Part shown: piece after piece, positions 7,792-17,482 of the stretch
Numbering within the stretch: position 1 is the first letter of the stretch
Layout of the letters: each line of letters starts with the position of its first letter
Source of the DNA: Aquisphaera insulae
GTDB taxonomy: Bacteria; Planctomycetota; Planctomycetia; Isosphaerales; Isosphaeraceae
Assembly: GCF_011064615.1 (NCBI RefSeq)
Contig: NZ_JAALJH010000080.1
Span: forward strand, 1-42,604
Direction: 5' to 3'
DNA length: 42,604 bases
Notes under the pieces: generated by a model
The model's database searches: none
The model's input: the letters and a program-made list of their open reading frames with translations, nothing else
What the model was told of the DNA's origin: nothing
Made by a program: the position numbers and the translations under genes

Positions 7792-9042
7792 ATGATCGGG
7801 CGAAGAACATGGCTGAGGTCGATCGGGCTCCGTGCCGCGGCCATCGCCGCGGGCGGGCTGGGCCTCCCTCCATCGGCCTTCGCCCAGGTGGCCCCGGGGA
7901 GCGGCTCGACGCAACGCCGCCGCTCCGCCAGGCGGCCGGTTATCGCCTCGCCGACGACGCCCGTTTTCCCGCTGCCGAGCGGCCCGGTTCGGGCCGACGA
8001 GAGGATCAACGCGGTCATGGCCACGGTCCGGGACCGCCACCAGGTTCCGGGCCTGATCGGGGCGATCATCCGGGGTGAGTCGCTCGACGCCATCGGCGCC
8101 GCGGGCCTCCGCAAGCAAGGGTTTCCACAGGCCATCCAGGTGACCGACGCCGTCCATGTCGGCTCGTGCACCAAGGCCATGACCGCGACGCTCCTCGGGC
8201 TCCTCGTGGACGAGGGGCTCGTGACCTGGGACGCACCGATCCGGGACCTCTTCCCGGAGCTCGCCCCGACGCTCAACGCCGATTTTCAAGGGGTGACGCT
8301 GAACGAGCTGCTGACCCATCGCGCGGGGCTCCCCGCCAATGTCGATTGGTGGAACCTGCCGGGACGATCCACGACCGAGCAACGGTTGTCGCTCCTGCGG
8401 TCGACGATGGCGAAGGCCCCGTCGAGCCGTCCCGGGTCGAAATATCTTTATTCCAACGTCGGGTTCGCCATCGCCGGCCTGATCGCGGAGCAGGTCACCG
8501 GCGAGGCCTGGGAGAGCTTGATGACGCAACGGCTCTTCCGCCCGCTCGCCATGAAGTCCGCCGGGTTCGGGCCTCCCGGGCACCGGGAATCGAATCGTGC
8601 GGATGCCCCGTGGGGGCACGGCGGGGAGCGCGGCCGGCTCAAGCCCGTCTGGCATGACAATGCGGCGTGCCTCGGCCCCGCCGGGACGGTCCACTGCTCG
8701 ATCCCCGACTGGGGCCGGTTCGCATCGCTCCACCTGCGGGCCGTGCAGGGGAAGCCCAAGCTCCTGACGCGCGAGTCGTTCCGCGCCCTCCACACGCCGC
8801 CGGCCGGCTTCAGCTACGTCGGCGGCTGGATCAGCGTGGGGCGGACGCCCGCCGGACGGGCCCTCACGCACGACGGCAGCAACACGTACTGGTACGCGTC
8901 GATCTGGATCTATCCCGATCGCGACATCGCCACGATCGTCGCCACGAACCAGGGCTCGGCTCCCGCGCCGGACGCCTGTCAGGAGGCCGGACGGGAGCTG
9001 CTCCGGATCGCACTCCGCGATCGCCCGGCCGGCCCGAGCTGA
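7792..9042 (+). CDS. Serine hydrolase of the beta-lactamase/class C fold, exported
   Basis: A 416-residue protein with a Tat-like leader (MIGRRTWLRSIGL) and a penicillin-binding/beta-lactamase-type serine hydrolase domain. The nucleophile motif SxxK is SCTK at Ser125-Lys128 and the second motif YxN is YSN at 220-222. HDGSN near the C-terminus occupies the KTG-box position, which in esterase-like members is often HTG. These proteins hydrolyse peptides, esters or cell-wall precursors; true beta-lactam resistance is not implied. Start chosen at 7792 so that the leader begins the protein. A hairpin (TGGGAG/CTCCCA) and a TAGAAT at 7721-7726 lie upstream and may be regulatory. The gene ends 2 bases from the convergent PLC-like gene. 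Confidence 0.85.
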   Translation: MIGRRTWLRSIGLRAAAIAAGGLGLPPSAFAQVAPGSGSTQRRRSARRPVIASPTTPVFPLPSGPVRADERINAVMATVRDRHQVPGLIGAIIRGESLDAIGAAGLRKQGFPQAIQVTDAVHVGSCTKAMTATLLGLLVDEGLVTWDAPIRDLFPELAPTLNADFQGVTLNELLTHRAGLPANVDWWNLPGRSTTEQRLSLLRSTMAKAPSSRPGSKYLYSNVGFAIAGLIAEQVTGEAWESLMTQRLFRPLAMKSAGFGPPGHRESNRADAPWGHGGERGRLKPVWHDNAACLGPAGTVHCSIPDWGRFASLHLRAVQGKPKLLTRESFRALHTPPAGFSYVGGWISVGRTPAGRALTHDGSNTYWYASIWIYPDRDIATIVATNQGSAPAPDACQEAGRELLRIALRDRPAGPS

Positions 9043-9044
9043 TT

Positions 9045-10226
9045 TCAGCGGTTCCCCTCCAGGTCGGAATCACCCCGCCCCGGAGCGGAGACCGGATTGG
9101 GTCGGGCCGCGACGCGGCCGGGAAGCTGGACGCAGTAGGAGGACAGGCGAGGGTCCGCGACGGGATAGTCCGTGCTCACGAACTGGGCGCCGCTGGCGAG
9201 CGCGCGGTCGCGTCGGGTCGGGTCGTTCGACCTCGCCTCGCGGGTGTCGATGTCCGCCCGCGTCCGGACGAGGAATCCCGCCGCGACCAGATTTCGAATC
9301 CGGTCGAAGTCCGCGATCACGTCATTGATCTTGAACCAGGCGGCCTGGGGGTGGTCCTCCGGCACGCTGACGAAGAGGAGCTGACCGTCGAGACGAGGGT
9401 GCATGGCCAGGTAGTCATCGCGGACCGCGTCCTCGTTGTCCAGCGCGAGGACGATGCGCCCGCGGACGGCGCCGAGCAGGGGCCAGCCCCGCTTGCGGAC
9501 GGCCTCGGCCAGGGTGGCAGCGTCTCCGCGAACGTCGGCCGGGGTGAGGATCTTCGAGCGATCGAGGACGGAAAGGATCTCCGCCTCCATCCCCTCGAGG
9601 GCCTTCCGGTCGAACGGGAGCGGTCGGGACAGGAGCGGGGAATCCGAGGAACCCTTGAGCTCCAGGAGGATGAAGAGGGGGACGTGGCGGGGATGGGCAT
9701 CGGACCACTCTCGGACCTGCTTGAGGGCCCCCGTGAGCGTGGGGGCGGTGGACCGGAAATCGATGTCGGGCACGTGGAAGATCTTCAGCCCGGGCCGGCC
9801 GAGCTCGCCCCGGGCATCGGGATCGGGCCCCGCGTCGGTGCCCTTCAGCCGGAGGATCTCGCGCGCCCTGGGCCTTGCATAACGGCCACCTTCGGGATCG
9901 TGGAAGAGGTCGAGCTCGACCTGCCGGATCCCCCGCTCGGAGAACTGCTGGGCCAGCGGCGGGTGCGTGTAGTCAAGGCCCTGAGCGTGCTTCTCTCCGG
10001 TCGCGGCGATCAGGGATCGCACTCCGTCGGCGGGAGCGATGTGATAGGAGTTGTGCGAGCCGATCACCTGGATCTGGTTCCATCGGAGGCCGTCCTGGGC
10101 CGAGGCCGTGCTCGCGCCCATGAGGACGAGCCATGCCGCCAGGCCAGCCGGCCAGGACGCGAACCGCAAGCGGATGGAACAGGGCCGGCCGCGGCTGGCG
10201 CAGGCTTCGGAGGCGAGTCGCATCAT
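9045..10226 (-). CDS. Ca2+-dependent phosphoinositide-specific phospholipase C-like protein, secreted
   Basis: A 393-residue exported protein resembling the Ca2+-dependent bacterial PI-PLC family with a TIM-barrel fold. QVIGSHNSYHI (His58) carries the first catalytic histidine; RQVELDLFHD holds the metal-binding Glu/Asp pair, and LKIFHVPDIDF would supply the second histidine. FILLELKG later in the barrel contributes another acidic strand. The leader (WPAGLAAWLVLMGASTASA) is a typical signal peptide. The first of two adjacent ATGs at 10226 has GAGGGG upstream. The real substrate may be a phosphodiester other than phosphoinositide, since bacterial members are poorly characterised. Confidence 0.82.
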   Translation of the reverse strand: MMRLASEACASRGRPCSIRLRFASWPAGLAAWLVLMGASTASAQDGLRWNQIQVIGSHNSYHIAPADGVRSLIAATGEKHAQGLDYTHPPLAQQFSERGIRQVELDLFHDPEGGRYARPRAREILRLKGTDAGPDPDARGELGRPGLKIFHVPDIDFRSTAPTLTGALKQVREWSDAHPRHVPLFILLELKGSSDSPLLSRPLPFDRKALEGMEAEILSVLDRSKILTPADVRGDAATLAEAVRKRGWPLLGAVRGRIVLALDNEDAVRDDYLAMHPRLDGQLLFVSVPEDHPQAAWFKINDVIADFDRIRNLVAAGFLVRTRADIDTREARSNDPTRRDRALASGAQFVSTDYPVADPRLSSYCVQLPGRVAARPNPVSAPGRGDSDLEGNR

Positions 10227-10384
10227 CAAGGTCCCCTCGTGATTCTCGACGGTCATCCGGAACGGGGGACACGTGGGTGTCCCGCGAGGCTCCCTCATGC
10301 GAGAATAGCCCCCCCCGGACCGATCCGCACGGGGGCGGAGCGGCCGGAGAACTCGATTCACGGAACCCACCTCCGCCGATCACG

Positions 10385-10846
10385 ATGTCTTCACTCCATG
10401 CCCAGCCGAAACCGGGTGCCTCGAGCGATCGGCTCCGCCAGCCGGAGCCCTCCGACGTGCCGACCGCGGAAGTCCCGAGGATGGTGGACGATCCCCGGGT
10501 CTACCTGGCCGCCGAGCGGACCTTCCTGGCCTGGGTGCGGACCTCTTTGGCCCTCATGGGATTCGGCTTCCTGATCGCCCGGTTCAGCCTGCTGGTGCGG
10601 GGGATGAACGTCATCGAGTCGCCGGTCGGACGACGCCTCGAGACGTATTCGCCCTGGCTGGGCTTCGCGATGATCGTCTTCGGCGTGGCCGTGTGTCTCG
10701 CCTCGCTCTTGCGGCATCACGACTACATCCGCAAGCTGGAACGGGGGGACCGCAACCCCTCACGCAGCCTCAGGACGCCGATCCTGGTCTCCGCGATCCT
10801 CGCCCTCGTCGGCCTCGCGATGGCCGTGACGATCCTCACACTGTGA
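10385..10846 (+). CDS. YidH-type DUF202 membrane protein
   Basis: A 153-residue protein with a hydrophilic N-terminus and three membrane segments. The signature AAERTFLAWVRTSLALMGFG is the DUF202 core, in which an ERTxLAWxRT motif precedes the first membrane helix. A second helix (WLGFAMIVFGVAVCLASLL) and a third at the C-terminus follow a basic loop. The function of DUF202 proteins is not known. It lies 45 bases upstream of pgi on the same strand and may share its transcript. Confidence 0.85.
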   Translation: MSSLHAQPKPGASSDRLRQPEPSDVPTAEVPRMVDDPRVYLAAERTFLAWVRTSLALMGFGFLIARFSLLVRGMNVIESPVGRRLETYSPWLGFAMIVFGVAVCLASLLRHHDYIRKLERGDRNPSRSLRTPILVSAILALVGLAMAVTILTL

Positions 10847-10891
10847 TGCACCACCGCGTCGAAGTCCAACTGAATACTCGTTTGCGAGCCG

Positions 10892-12472
10892 ATGACCATG
10901 AACGCCGGAACGCTCTGGGATCGCTACAAGGCCCACCTCTGCCGCGTCCCCGCCCTGAAGATCAGCCTGGACATCAGCCGGATGAACTTCGACGACGGGT
11001 TCTTCTCGACCATGGCGCCGGCCATTGAGAAGGCCTACGAGGCCATGGACGCGCTGGAGAAGGGTGCGATCGCCAATCCGGACGAGAAGCGGATGGTCGG
11101 CCATTACTGGCTGCGGGCACCGCAGCTCGCCCCGGACGCGGGCATCACCAAGGAGATCGAGGACACGCTGGCCGCGATCAGGTCCTTCGCCGCGAAGGTC
11201 CACGCCGGCCAGGTCCGTCCGGAGAAGTCCGCGACGTTCACCAAGGTCCTCTCGATCGGCATCGGCGGCTCCGCGCTGGGGCCGATGTTCGTCGCCGACG
11301 CGCTGGGCGACCCCGTCAGGGACAAACTCCAGCCGCACTTCGTGGACAACACGGATCCGGACGGGATCGCCCGCGAGCTGAAGCGGATCGGCGGATCGCT
11401 CGACGAGACGCTGGTCGTCGTCATGAGCAAGAGCGGCAGCACGCCCGAGACCCGCAACGGCATGCTCGTGGTCGCGGAGGCCTACCGGGCCGCCGGCCTG
11501 GACTTCGCGAAGCACGCCGTGGCCGTGACCGGGGAGGGATCGAAGCTCGACCAGCAGGTCCAGAAGGAGGGCTGGCTCGCCCGGTTCCCGATGTGGGACT
11601 GGGTCGGCGGCCGGACGAGTGAGCTTTCGGCGGTGGGCCTGGTCCCGGGCTTCCTCCAGGGCCTGGACATGGACGCGATCCTGGCGGGGGCCGCGGCGAT
11701 GGACGTCGCGACGCGGGCCCACGACACGCCGAAGAACCCGGCCGCGCTCCTCGCCCTGATGTGGTATCAGGCCACGGGGGGCAAGGGGCTCAAGGACATG
11801 GTCGTCCTGCCGTACAAGGACCGGCTCCTCCTCTTCTCGCGGTATCTGCAGCAGCTCGTGATGGAATCGCTGGGCAAGCGGCTGGACCTGGACGGGAACC
11901 GCGTGGACCAGGGGATCAGCGTCTACGGCAACAAGGGCTCCACGGACCAGCACGCCTATGTCCAGCAGCTCCGCGACGGCGTCAACAACTTCTTCCTGAC
12001 CTTCATCCGCGTCCTCGAGGACGGCGGGACCGGCCTCCAGGTCGAGCCTGGCGTGACCGCCGGGGACTACCTCCACGGCTTCCTGCTGGGGACACGCTCC
12101 GCGCTCTTCGCCAACGACCGCCACTCGGTCACGATCACGGTGCCGCATGTTGATGCGGTCATCATCGGAGCGCTGATCGCGCTGTTCGAACGCGCCGTGG
12201 GCTTCTACGCCACGCTCGTGAACATCAACGCCTACCACCAGCCGGGCGTCGAGGCCGGCAAGAAGGCGGCCGGGGAGGTCCTCTCGCTCCAGGAGAAGAT
12301 CCTCGGCGCCCTCACCGCGTCGCCGCAGACGGCCGAGGCCGTCGCCGTCTCGATCGGCCATCCCGACGACGCAGAGACGATCTACCTGGTCCTGGAACAT
12401 CTGGCCGCCAACGGCCGCGTCAAGGGGGATGCCTCGGCCGATCCCGCCACGGCGACCTTCGCCGCGAAGTAG
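10892..12472 (+). CDS. pgi: Glucose-6-phosphate isomerase
   Basis: Interconverts glucose 6-phosphate and fructose 6-phosphate in glycolysis and gluconeogenesis, in the cytosol. The 526-residue product has the two sugar-isomerase (SIS) domains: SIGIGGSALGPMFVADAL forms the first phosphate-binding loop, VMSKSGSTPETRNG the second, and GNKGSTDQHAYVQQLRDG is a hallmark of the active site. The C-terminal 60 residues (IGHPDDAETIYLVLEHLAANGR) resemble the small helical tail seen in cyanobacterial-type enzymes. The start is either ATG 10892 or ATG 10898; neither has a strong ribosome binding site. No key residue appears missing. Confidence 0.93.
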   Translation: MTMNAGTLWDRYKAHLCRVPALKISLDISRMNFDDGFFSTMAPAIEKAYEAMDALEKGAIANPDEKRMVGHYWLRAPQLAPDAGITKEIEDTLAAIRSFAAKVHAGQVRPEKSATFTKVLSIGIGGSALGPMFVADALGDPVRDKLQPHFVDNTDPDGIARELKRIGGSLDETLVVVMSKSGSTPETRNGMLVVAEAYRAAGLDFAKHAVAVTGEGSKLDQQVQKEGWLARFPMWDWVGGRTSELSAVGLVPGFLQGLDMDAILAGAAAMDVATRAHDTPKNPAALLALMWYQATGGKGLKDMVVLPYKDRLLLFSRYLQQLVMESLGKRLDLDGNRVDQGISVYGNKGSTDQHAYVQQLRDGVNNFFLTFIRVLEDGGTGLQVEPGVTAGDYLHGFLLGTRSALFANDRHSVTITVPHVDAVIIGALIALFERAVGFYATLVNINAYHQPGVEAGKKAAGEVLSLQEKILGALTASPQTAEAVAVSIGHPDDAETIYLVLEHLAANGRVKGDASADPATATFAAK

Positions 12473-12523
12473 GTCCTGATCCGAACCGAACCCACGCCCG
12501 CATCGCGCGGAGAGAACAGGCCC

Positions 12524-15325
12524 ATGGCCGCGAGCACCGACAATCTACCCATGCCGATCGAGGAGCCCGAGGCCTTTCGCGTCCTCGTCGGGCTGGTCGG
12601 CCAGAAGGCCACCAGGGTCCCCGCGGAGGCGCTGGCGAGGCATGTGATGGCGATCGTCCCGGCGGAGGAGTGGGCGGTCCGCGTCGAGGCCCTCGACGCC
12701 CTGCTGCGCCGCGTCGCCGCCGCGCGGAAGGATGAGCTCCGGATCGAGATGCGGCCGGAAGGCGGCGCGGTGCTCGGTGCCTATGCGACGCGCCGCAAGG
12801 GCTCCGGCTCGCGACCCTACCAGACCGTCGTCGCCGGCGTGGATCCGCTGGCGGGGCGTTGCGACTGCCCGGACTACCTCAAGAGTTCGCTCGGCCTCTG
12901 CAAGCACGTCTTCACGGTCCTCGAGCACGTCTTCGCGCGTCCGGGGCTGTTGAAGCGGGCGAGCCGGGAGCAGTCCCAGCTCGCGGACGTGCCCCCCGCG
13001 GGATTCCGCTGGGATCCCGTCCGTCCCTTGCACGGCTACGGGGACTGGCTCGAGCGCGTATCCTGGGCGGGGCCGAACGGCAGCGCGCCCGCCGCCCGGA
13101 AGGGAGAAGACCTGCTCCCGAGCCTTCGTCCCGGGCCGTCGCCGGGGTGGTGGGCCCTGAAGTCCGCCTTCAGGGATCGGCCCGATAAGCGGCTCGGCCT
13201 GGTGGAGGCCATCCTGAAGGCCGTGCCGGCGAAGGCGACCTCGGTCCAGGACGACCCGGCGCTCCGGGCCCTGCTCGTCCAGGAGCGTGACCACCTGCGG
13301 CGGCTCTCGCGAGACGGGCTCGCGCCGGCCGAGATCCGGGCGGCGATCCGCGGCCTCAAGGTCTCGCTCTATCCCTATCAGAAGGAGGGGGTCACCCGCT
13401 TCCTGAGCGCCGGCCGCCTCCTGCTCGCGGACGACATGGGGCTGGGCAAGACGGCCCAGGCCATCGCTAGTTGCGACATCCTCCGCCGCACCGGCAAGGT
13501 CGGCCGCGGCCTGATCATCGCACCGGCGGCGCTCAAGCCGCAGTGGGCCAGGGAATGGGCGCGGTTCTCCGACCTTCCCGTCGAGGTCATCGACCTCAGC
13601 CCGACGGAGCGGAAGGCCCTGTATGCCTCGCGCAAGGAGGGCTTCTTCATCATCAACTACGAACAGCTCCTGCGCGATCTCGAGCTCGTCCACGCGTGGA
13701 AGCCGGACCTGGTCGTGCTCGACGAGGCCCAGCGGATCAAGAACTGGGCGACGAAGACGGCGCTCTCGGTCAAGGGCCTGACTCCCCCCTATCGGCTCGT
13801 CCTCACCGGCACTCCGATGGAGAACCGCGTGGAGGAGCTGGCGTCGGTCGTCGAATGGGTGGACGACACGGCGCTCGAGCCCAAGTGGCGGCTCCCCGCG
13901 TTGCACGCGATCCGATCCGACGGGAACCGCAAGGAGGTGACGGGCGTCCGCAACCTGGAGACGCTCCGGACCAGGCTGAGGCCTTCGATGATCCGCCGGG
14001 TCCGCCAGGACGTCCTGGACCAGCTTCCCCCGCGGACCGACACGCGCATCCCGATCGAGATGACCGCGGAGCAGAGGGAGGAGCACGACGCCCTCATCCA
14101 GCCGATCCGTGGGCTGGTCGCGATCTCCGAACGCCGGCCGCTCACGCAGGTCGAGTTCCTCCGGCTGATGAGCCTGCTGACCACCCAGCGAATCATCGCC
14201 AACGGGCTCGCCCAGCTCCAGTTCAAGGACGTCTGGCCCGACATCCGGAGCCGGGCCCCGGAAGACCGGATCCTCCGGGAGCTGGCCGCGCCCAAGCTCT
14301 CGGAGCTGCGGCAGCTCGTCCGCCAGGTCGTCCTCGACCAGGGCCGCAAGGCGGTGATTTTCAGCCAGTGGCGGCGGATGCTCCTGCTCGCCCAGTGGGC
14401 CGTCGCCGACCTGATGGCGGAGGAGAAGCTGGTCTCCGGCTTCTTCACGGGCGCGGAGCCGCAGAAGCGGCGGACCGAGAACATCGTCAACTTCCACGAC
14501 GACCCGTCGTTCCGGATCCTCTTCGCCAGCGACGCCGGCGGGGTGGGCCTGAACCTGCAGCGGGCGGCCAATTGCGTGATCAATCTGGAGCTGCCGTGGA
14601 ATCCGGCGGTCCTCGAGCAGCGCATCGGCCGCGTCTACCGGCTCGGCCAGAAGCACCCGATCGACGTCTTCAACCTCGTCTCCGAGCCCGGCATCGAATC
14701 CCGGATCGCCGACCTGGTCGGCAACAAGCAGGCCTTCTTCAAGGGCCTCTTCGACGGCGAGAGCGACTCGGTCCGGTTCGAGCAGTCCGGCTCGTTCCTC
14801 TCGCGAGTCCAGAAGATCTACGACGCCGACGGCAAGGCCGACGGCTCGGGCGGCCCGGCGGATCACGCCGAGCCCGCCGACGTGCCCGAGCTCGATCCCG
14901 ACTCCAGCCCGGACGACTCGATCGACGACCCCTACGAGGAGCTCATCGAGGCCGGCGACGAGGCCCTCGACCGCGCCGAACCGGCCCCCGCACCGGCCAT
15001 CGCCGCGATGCCCCCGGAGACACCCCCGGTCCCTCCTCGCGGACCGGAGGAAATCCCCGGGCCAGGAGGCGGAGAGGCCGCCGCGACGGACAACGGGGAA
15101 GGAAGTCTCGAGTCGACCGACGGCCGGACCGCCCTCCCTCGCGGCGGCGCGACGGCCGTCCCTTCCATGGGCGAGGTCCGCGAGCTCTTCTCCCGCCTCC
15201 AGGTCCGACGCTCGGACGAGGGCAAGGTCGTCATCGAGGCCCCGGCCGAGGCGGCGACGACCCTCAGTGCCCTGTTCGAGGGGATGGCGGCGCTGCTTCA
15301 GGCCGCCGCGAAGACCGAGGGATGA
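12524..15325 (+). CDS. SNF2-family helicase-like ATPase with SWIM zinc finger
   Basis: A 933-residue DNA-dependent ATPase of the Swi2/Snf2 superfamily 2 group. An N-terminal SWIM finger is visible (Cys113, Cys115, Cys126, His128 in CDCPDYLKSSLGLCKH), which often binds DNA or protein. The helicase core starts with LADDMGLGKTAQAIA (Walker A, near residue 308) and LVVLDEAQRIKN (DEAQ motif, near 400). The second RecA lobe shows IFSQWRRML, ASDAGGVGLNLQ and QRIGRVYRLGQ (motif VI, near 700). After residue 780 comes a long acidic, proline-rich linker and a short final helix domain, unlike the core. Likely roles are remodelling protein-DNA complexes or repair. ATG at 12524 has GGAGAG upstream. Confidence 0.92.
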   Translation: MAASTDNLPMPIEEPEAFRVLVGLVGQKATRVPAEALARHVMAIVPAEEWAVRVEALDALLRRVAAARKDELRIEMRPEGGAVLGAYATRRKGSGSRPYQTVVAGVDPLAGRCDCPDYLKSSLGLCKHVFTVLEHVFARPGLLKRASREQSQLADVPPAGFRWDPVRPLHGYGDWLERVSWAGPNGSAPAARKGEDLLPSLRPGPSPGWWALKSAFRDRPDKRLGLVEAILKAVPAKATSVQDDPALRALLVQERDHLRRLSRDGLAPAEIRAAIRGLKVSLYPYQKEGVTRFLSAGRLLLADDMGLGKTAQAIASCDILRRTGKVGRGLIIAPAALKPQWAREWARFSDLPVEVIDLSPTERKALYASRKEGFFIINYEQLLRDLELVHAWKPDLVVLDEAQRIKNWATKTALSVKGLTPPYRLVLTGTPMENRVEELASVVEWVDDTALEPKWRLPALHAIRSDGNRKEVTGVRNLETLRTRLRPSMIRRVRQDVLDQLPPRTDTRIPIEMTAEQREEHDALIQPIRGLVAISERRPLTQVEFLRLMSLLTTQRIIANGLAQLQFKDVWPDIRSRAPEDRILRELAAPKLSELRQLVRQVVLDQGRKAVIFSQWRRMLLLAQWAVADLMAEEKLVSGFFTGAEPQKRRTENIVNFHDDPSFRILFASDAGGVGLNLQRAANCVINLELPWNPAVLEQRIGRVYRLGQKHPIDVFNLVSEPGIESRIADLVGNKQAFFKGLFDGESDSVRFEQSGSFLSRVQKIYDADGKADGSGGPADHAEPADVPELDPDSSPDDSIDDPYEELIEAGDEALDRAEPAPAPAIAAMPPETPPVPPRGPEEIPGPGGGEAAATDNGEGSLESTDGRTALPRGGATAVPSMGEVRELFSRLQVRRSDEGKVVIEAPAEAATTLSALFEGMAALLQAAAKTEG

Positions 15326-15517
15326 AGCACACGACGCGTCGCGCGGCCACCGATTGCGGACGACCCCGTGGCGTGGCATGCTGAACGAGAATCGTCATGC
15401 CGACTTCGATCCGACCATCTGCCCGACCATCCGGAAACCGCCCGGGCACGAGCGAGGCAGGGATCGAGGCGCCTTCCCACCCACCCACGAGCCTTCCATC
15501 CCAGGAGAGTCTGGCCC

Positions 15518-16867
15518 ATGAAACGACGCGATTTCCTCACCCGCGCCGCGCTCGCCGGCGCGGCCGGTCCGTTCGTCGGCGGCACCCTGCCGTCCGTCGC
15601 CGCAGCCGCCCAGGGCCGCTCCCCGAATGAGAAGGTCCGCTTCGCGTGCATCGGCGTGGGGGGCAAGGGGGACAGCGACACCAACGACGCCGGCGCACAC
15701 GGCGAGATCGTGGCCCTCTGCGACATCGACGCCCACACGCTGGACAAGATGGGCGAGAAATTCCCGAAGGCCAAGAAGTACTACGACTACCGCAAGATGC
15801 TCGAGGAGCTCGGCGGCAAGATCGACGCCGTCACCGTCTCCACGCCCGACCACACTCACGCTCCGGCCAGCGTGATGGCGATGAAGATGGGCAAGCATTG
15901 CTTCTGCCAGAAGCCTCTCACGTGGTCCATCGAGGAGGCCCGCTTGATGCGGACCCTCGCCGCGGAGAAGAAGCTCTGCACCCAGATGGGCAACCAGGGG
16001 ACCGCCGACCACGGATTCCGCCAGGGGGTCGAGGTCATCCGCTCCGGCGGCATCGGCACGGTCAAGGAGATCCACGTCTGGACCAACCGGCCGATCTGGC
16101 CCCAGGGTATCGCTCGACCCAAGGAGACGCCGGGCGTCCCCAATCACATCCACTGGTATGAGTTCCTTGGCGCGGCCCCCGACCAGCCGTACCATCCCGC
16201 CTACGGCGCCTTCAACTGGCGCGGCTGGCTCGATTTCGGAACCGGCGCCCTGGGCGACATGGCCTGCCACACGATCAACGTCGCGGCCATGGCCCTGGAA
16301 CTCTTCGACCCCGAATCGGTGGAGGTCCTGGACACCTCCGGGATCGTCGACCACGCGAGCTATCCCGCCTGGTCGATCATCCGGACCCACTTCGGCGCCC
16401 GAAACGGGCGCGCGCCCCTGACCATGACCTGGTACGACGGGGGCGACAAGCTCCCAGAGAGCAAGAAGGCGTTCCGAGAGCTGGTCTACGGCGAGAAGCT
16501 CCCCGACAGCGGCCTGCTGCTGGTCGGAGACAAGGGCTCGTTCTTCTCCCAGAACGACTACGGCGCGGAGCACGTCCTGCTCCCCCGCGACAAGTACAAG
16601 GACTACAAGAAGCCCGACGTCAAGCTCCCCCGCTCCCCCGGCCACTTCACCGAATGGGTCGAGGCCATCAAGACGAACGACCCGAAGAAGGCCCTCTCGA
16701 ACTTCGAGTACGCCGGCCGGCTCACCGAGACCGTCCTCCTGGGCGTGGTGGCGCTCAAGGCCGGCAAGACGATCGAGTGGGATGCCCCGGCGATGAAGGC
16801 GAAGAACTGCCCCGAGGCCGACCAGTTCATCAAGCGGAACTACCGCGCGGGGTTCTCGATCCACTGA
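15518..16867 (+). CDS. Gfo/Idh/MocA-family oxidoreductase, Tat-exported
   Basis: A 449-residue NAD(P)-dependent sugar-type oxidoreductase with a twin-arginine leader (MKRRDFLTRAALAGAAG). The Rossmann loop ACIGVGGKG binds the nucleotide; CQKPLTWSIEEAR corresponds to the family EKP motif, here with Gln replacing Glu before the catalytic Lys. GALGDMACHTINVAAMAL carries the substrate-binding Asp and His. Planctomycetes have many exported members of this family, probably acting on sugars in the periplasm; the substrate here is unknown. The ATG at 15518 follows AGGAGAG. Convergent with the RRF-like gene. Confidence 0.9.
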   Translation: MKRRDFLTRAALAGAAGPFVGGTLPSVAAAAQGRSPNEKVRFACIGVGGKGDSDTNDAGAHGEIVALCDIDAHTLDKMGEKFPKAKKYYDYRKMLEELGGKIDAVTVSTPDHTHAPASVMAMKMGKHCFCQKPLTWSIEEARLMRTLAAEKKLCTQMGNQGTADHGFRQGVEVIRSGGIGTVKEIHVWTNRPIWPQGIARPKETPGVPNHIHWYEFLGAAPDQPYHPAYGAFNWRGWLDFGTGALGDMACHTINVAAMALELFDPESVEVLDTSGIVDHASYPAWSIIRTHFGARNGRAPLTMTWYDGGDKLPESKKAFRELVYGEKLPDSGLLLVGDKGSFFSQNDYGAEHVLLPRDKYKDYKKPDVKLPRSPGHFTEWVEAIKTNDPKKALSNFEYAGRLTETVLLGVVALKAGKTIEWDAPAMKAKNCPEADQFIKRNYRAGFSIH

Positions 16868-16942
16868 ACTCCGGCGTGCGTCGACGCGTCGATCGCTCGT
16901 TGACGGTCGCGCCGGCTTCGGCGGGCGCGACCGTGACTCCCT

Positions 16943-17476
16943 CTACCGCCGCCCGGATCGCCCCGGCGGCCCGTCCCCTTCCAGCTCCGCGACCTTCGCC
17001 CCGACCAGTCGATCGATCTCGCTCATCGAGGCGTCGGTCAGTTCCTGGATCACCCGATCGGACCGCTTGCCGGAGGCGGCGAGCTGCTTGCGGATGTCCT
17101 GGCGGATCGATCGCACGGCCACCCGCGCCTTCTCGCCGAGTGCCCTGACGTGGGACACGACCTCGGCCCGCTGGTCTCCGCTGAGCGGCGGGATCGTCAC
17201 GCAGACGCGGGCCGGGTCCAGCGCATAGGCATTCTGGCGGGCCTCGTTGAGCGCCTTGACGACCACGGGGACGAGCGCCCGATCGAAGGGGGCGACGAGG
17301 ATCCGGCCCCCCTGGGCCGTGATCGCCGCGATCCGCCCGATCGGGGTACGGTTGCCCTGCCATTCGACCACGAACGTCTCGACGAATCCCGGCCCGATGG
17401 CGCCGGGGCGGATGCCCCGGAGCTGGTCGGCAAGGTGCCGGACGGGCTGGGCGATTCGGTCCTCCCAGGTCGCCAT
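16943..17476 (-). CDS. Divergent ribosome-recycling-factor paralogue
   Basis: A 177-residue protein clearly related to ribosome recycling factor, which splits post-termination ribosomes with EF-G. Recognisable stretches are FVVEWQGNRTPIGRIAAIT, ILVAPFDRALVPVVVKAL, VCVTIPPLSGDQRAEVV and RVAVRSIRQDIRK, followed by IQELTDASMSEIDRLV. Compared with recalled E. coli RRF it is about a dozen residues shorter at the N-terminus, the RTGRASP motif is changed to RPGAIGP, and RRDAND is changed to RQDIRK, although the two arginines of VAVRxxR remain. It starts 6 bases after the stop of the STAS gene and has AGGAAG upstream. A housekeeping frr would be expected elsewhere, so this may be a specialised paralogue. 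Confidence 0.78.
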   Translation of the reverse strand: MATWEDRIAQPVRHLADQLRGIRPGAIGPGFVETFVVEWQGNRTPIGRIAAITAQGGRILVAPFDRALVPVVVKALNEARQNAYALDPARVCVTIPPLSGDQRAEVVSHVRALGEKARVAVRSIRQDIRKQLAASGKRSDRVIQELTDASMSEIDRLVGAKVAELEGDGPPGRSGRR

Positions 17477-17482
17477 GGCTTC

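Noticed and set aside
7792..9042. A functional beta-lactamase giving antibiotic resistance
   Set aside because: The SxxK and YxN motifs define a large hydrolase superfamily. HDGSN in the third-motif position and the planctomycete context point to a general serine hydrolase.
10760..12400. A 546-residue minus-strand frame opposite pgi
   Set aside because: The plus strand encodes a clear phosphoglucose isomerase; the antisense product has no recognisable feature.
12545..15379. A 944-residue open frame on the minus strand opposite the SNF2 gene
   Set aside because: High GC removes stops from the antisense frame. Its translation is low-complexity Arg/Leu/Asp-rich with no motif, whereas the plus strand shows all helicase motifs.
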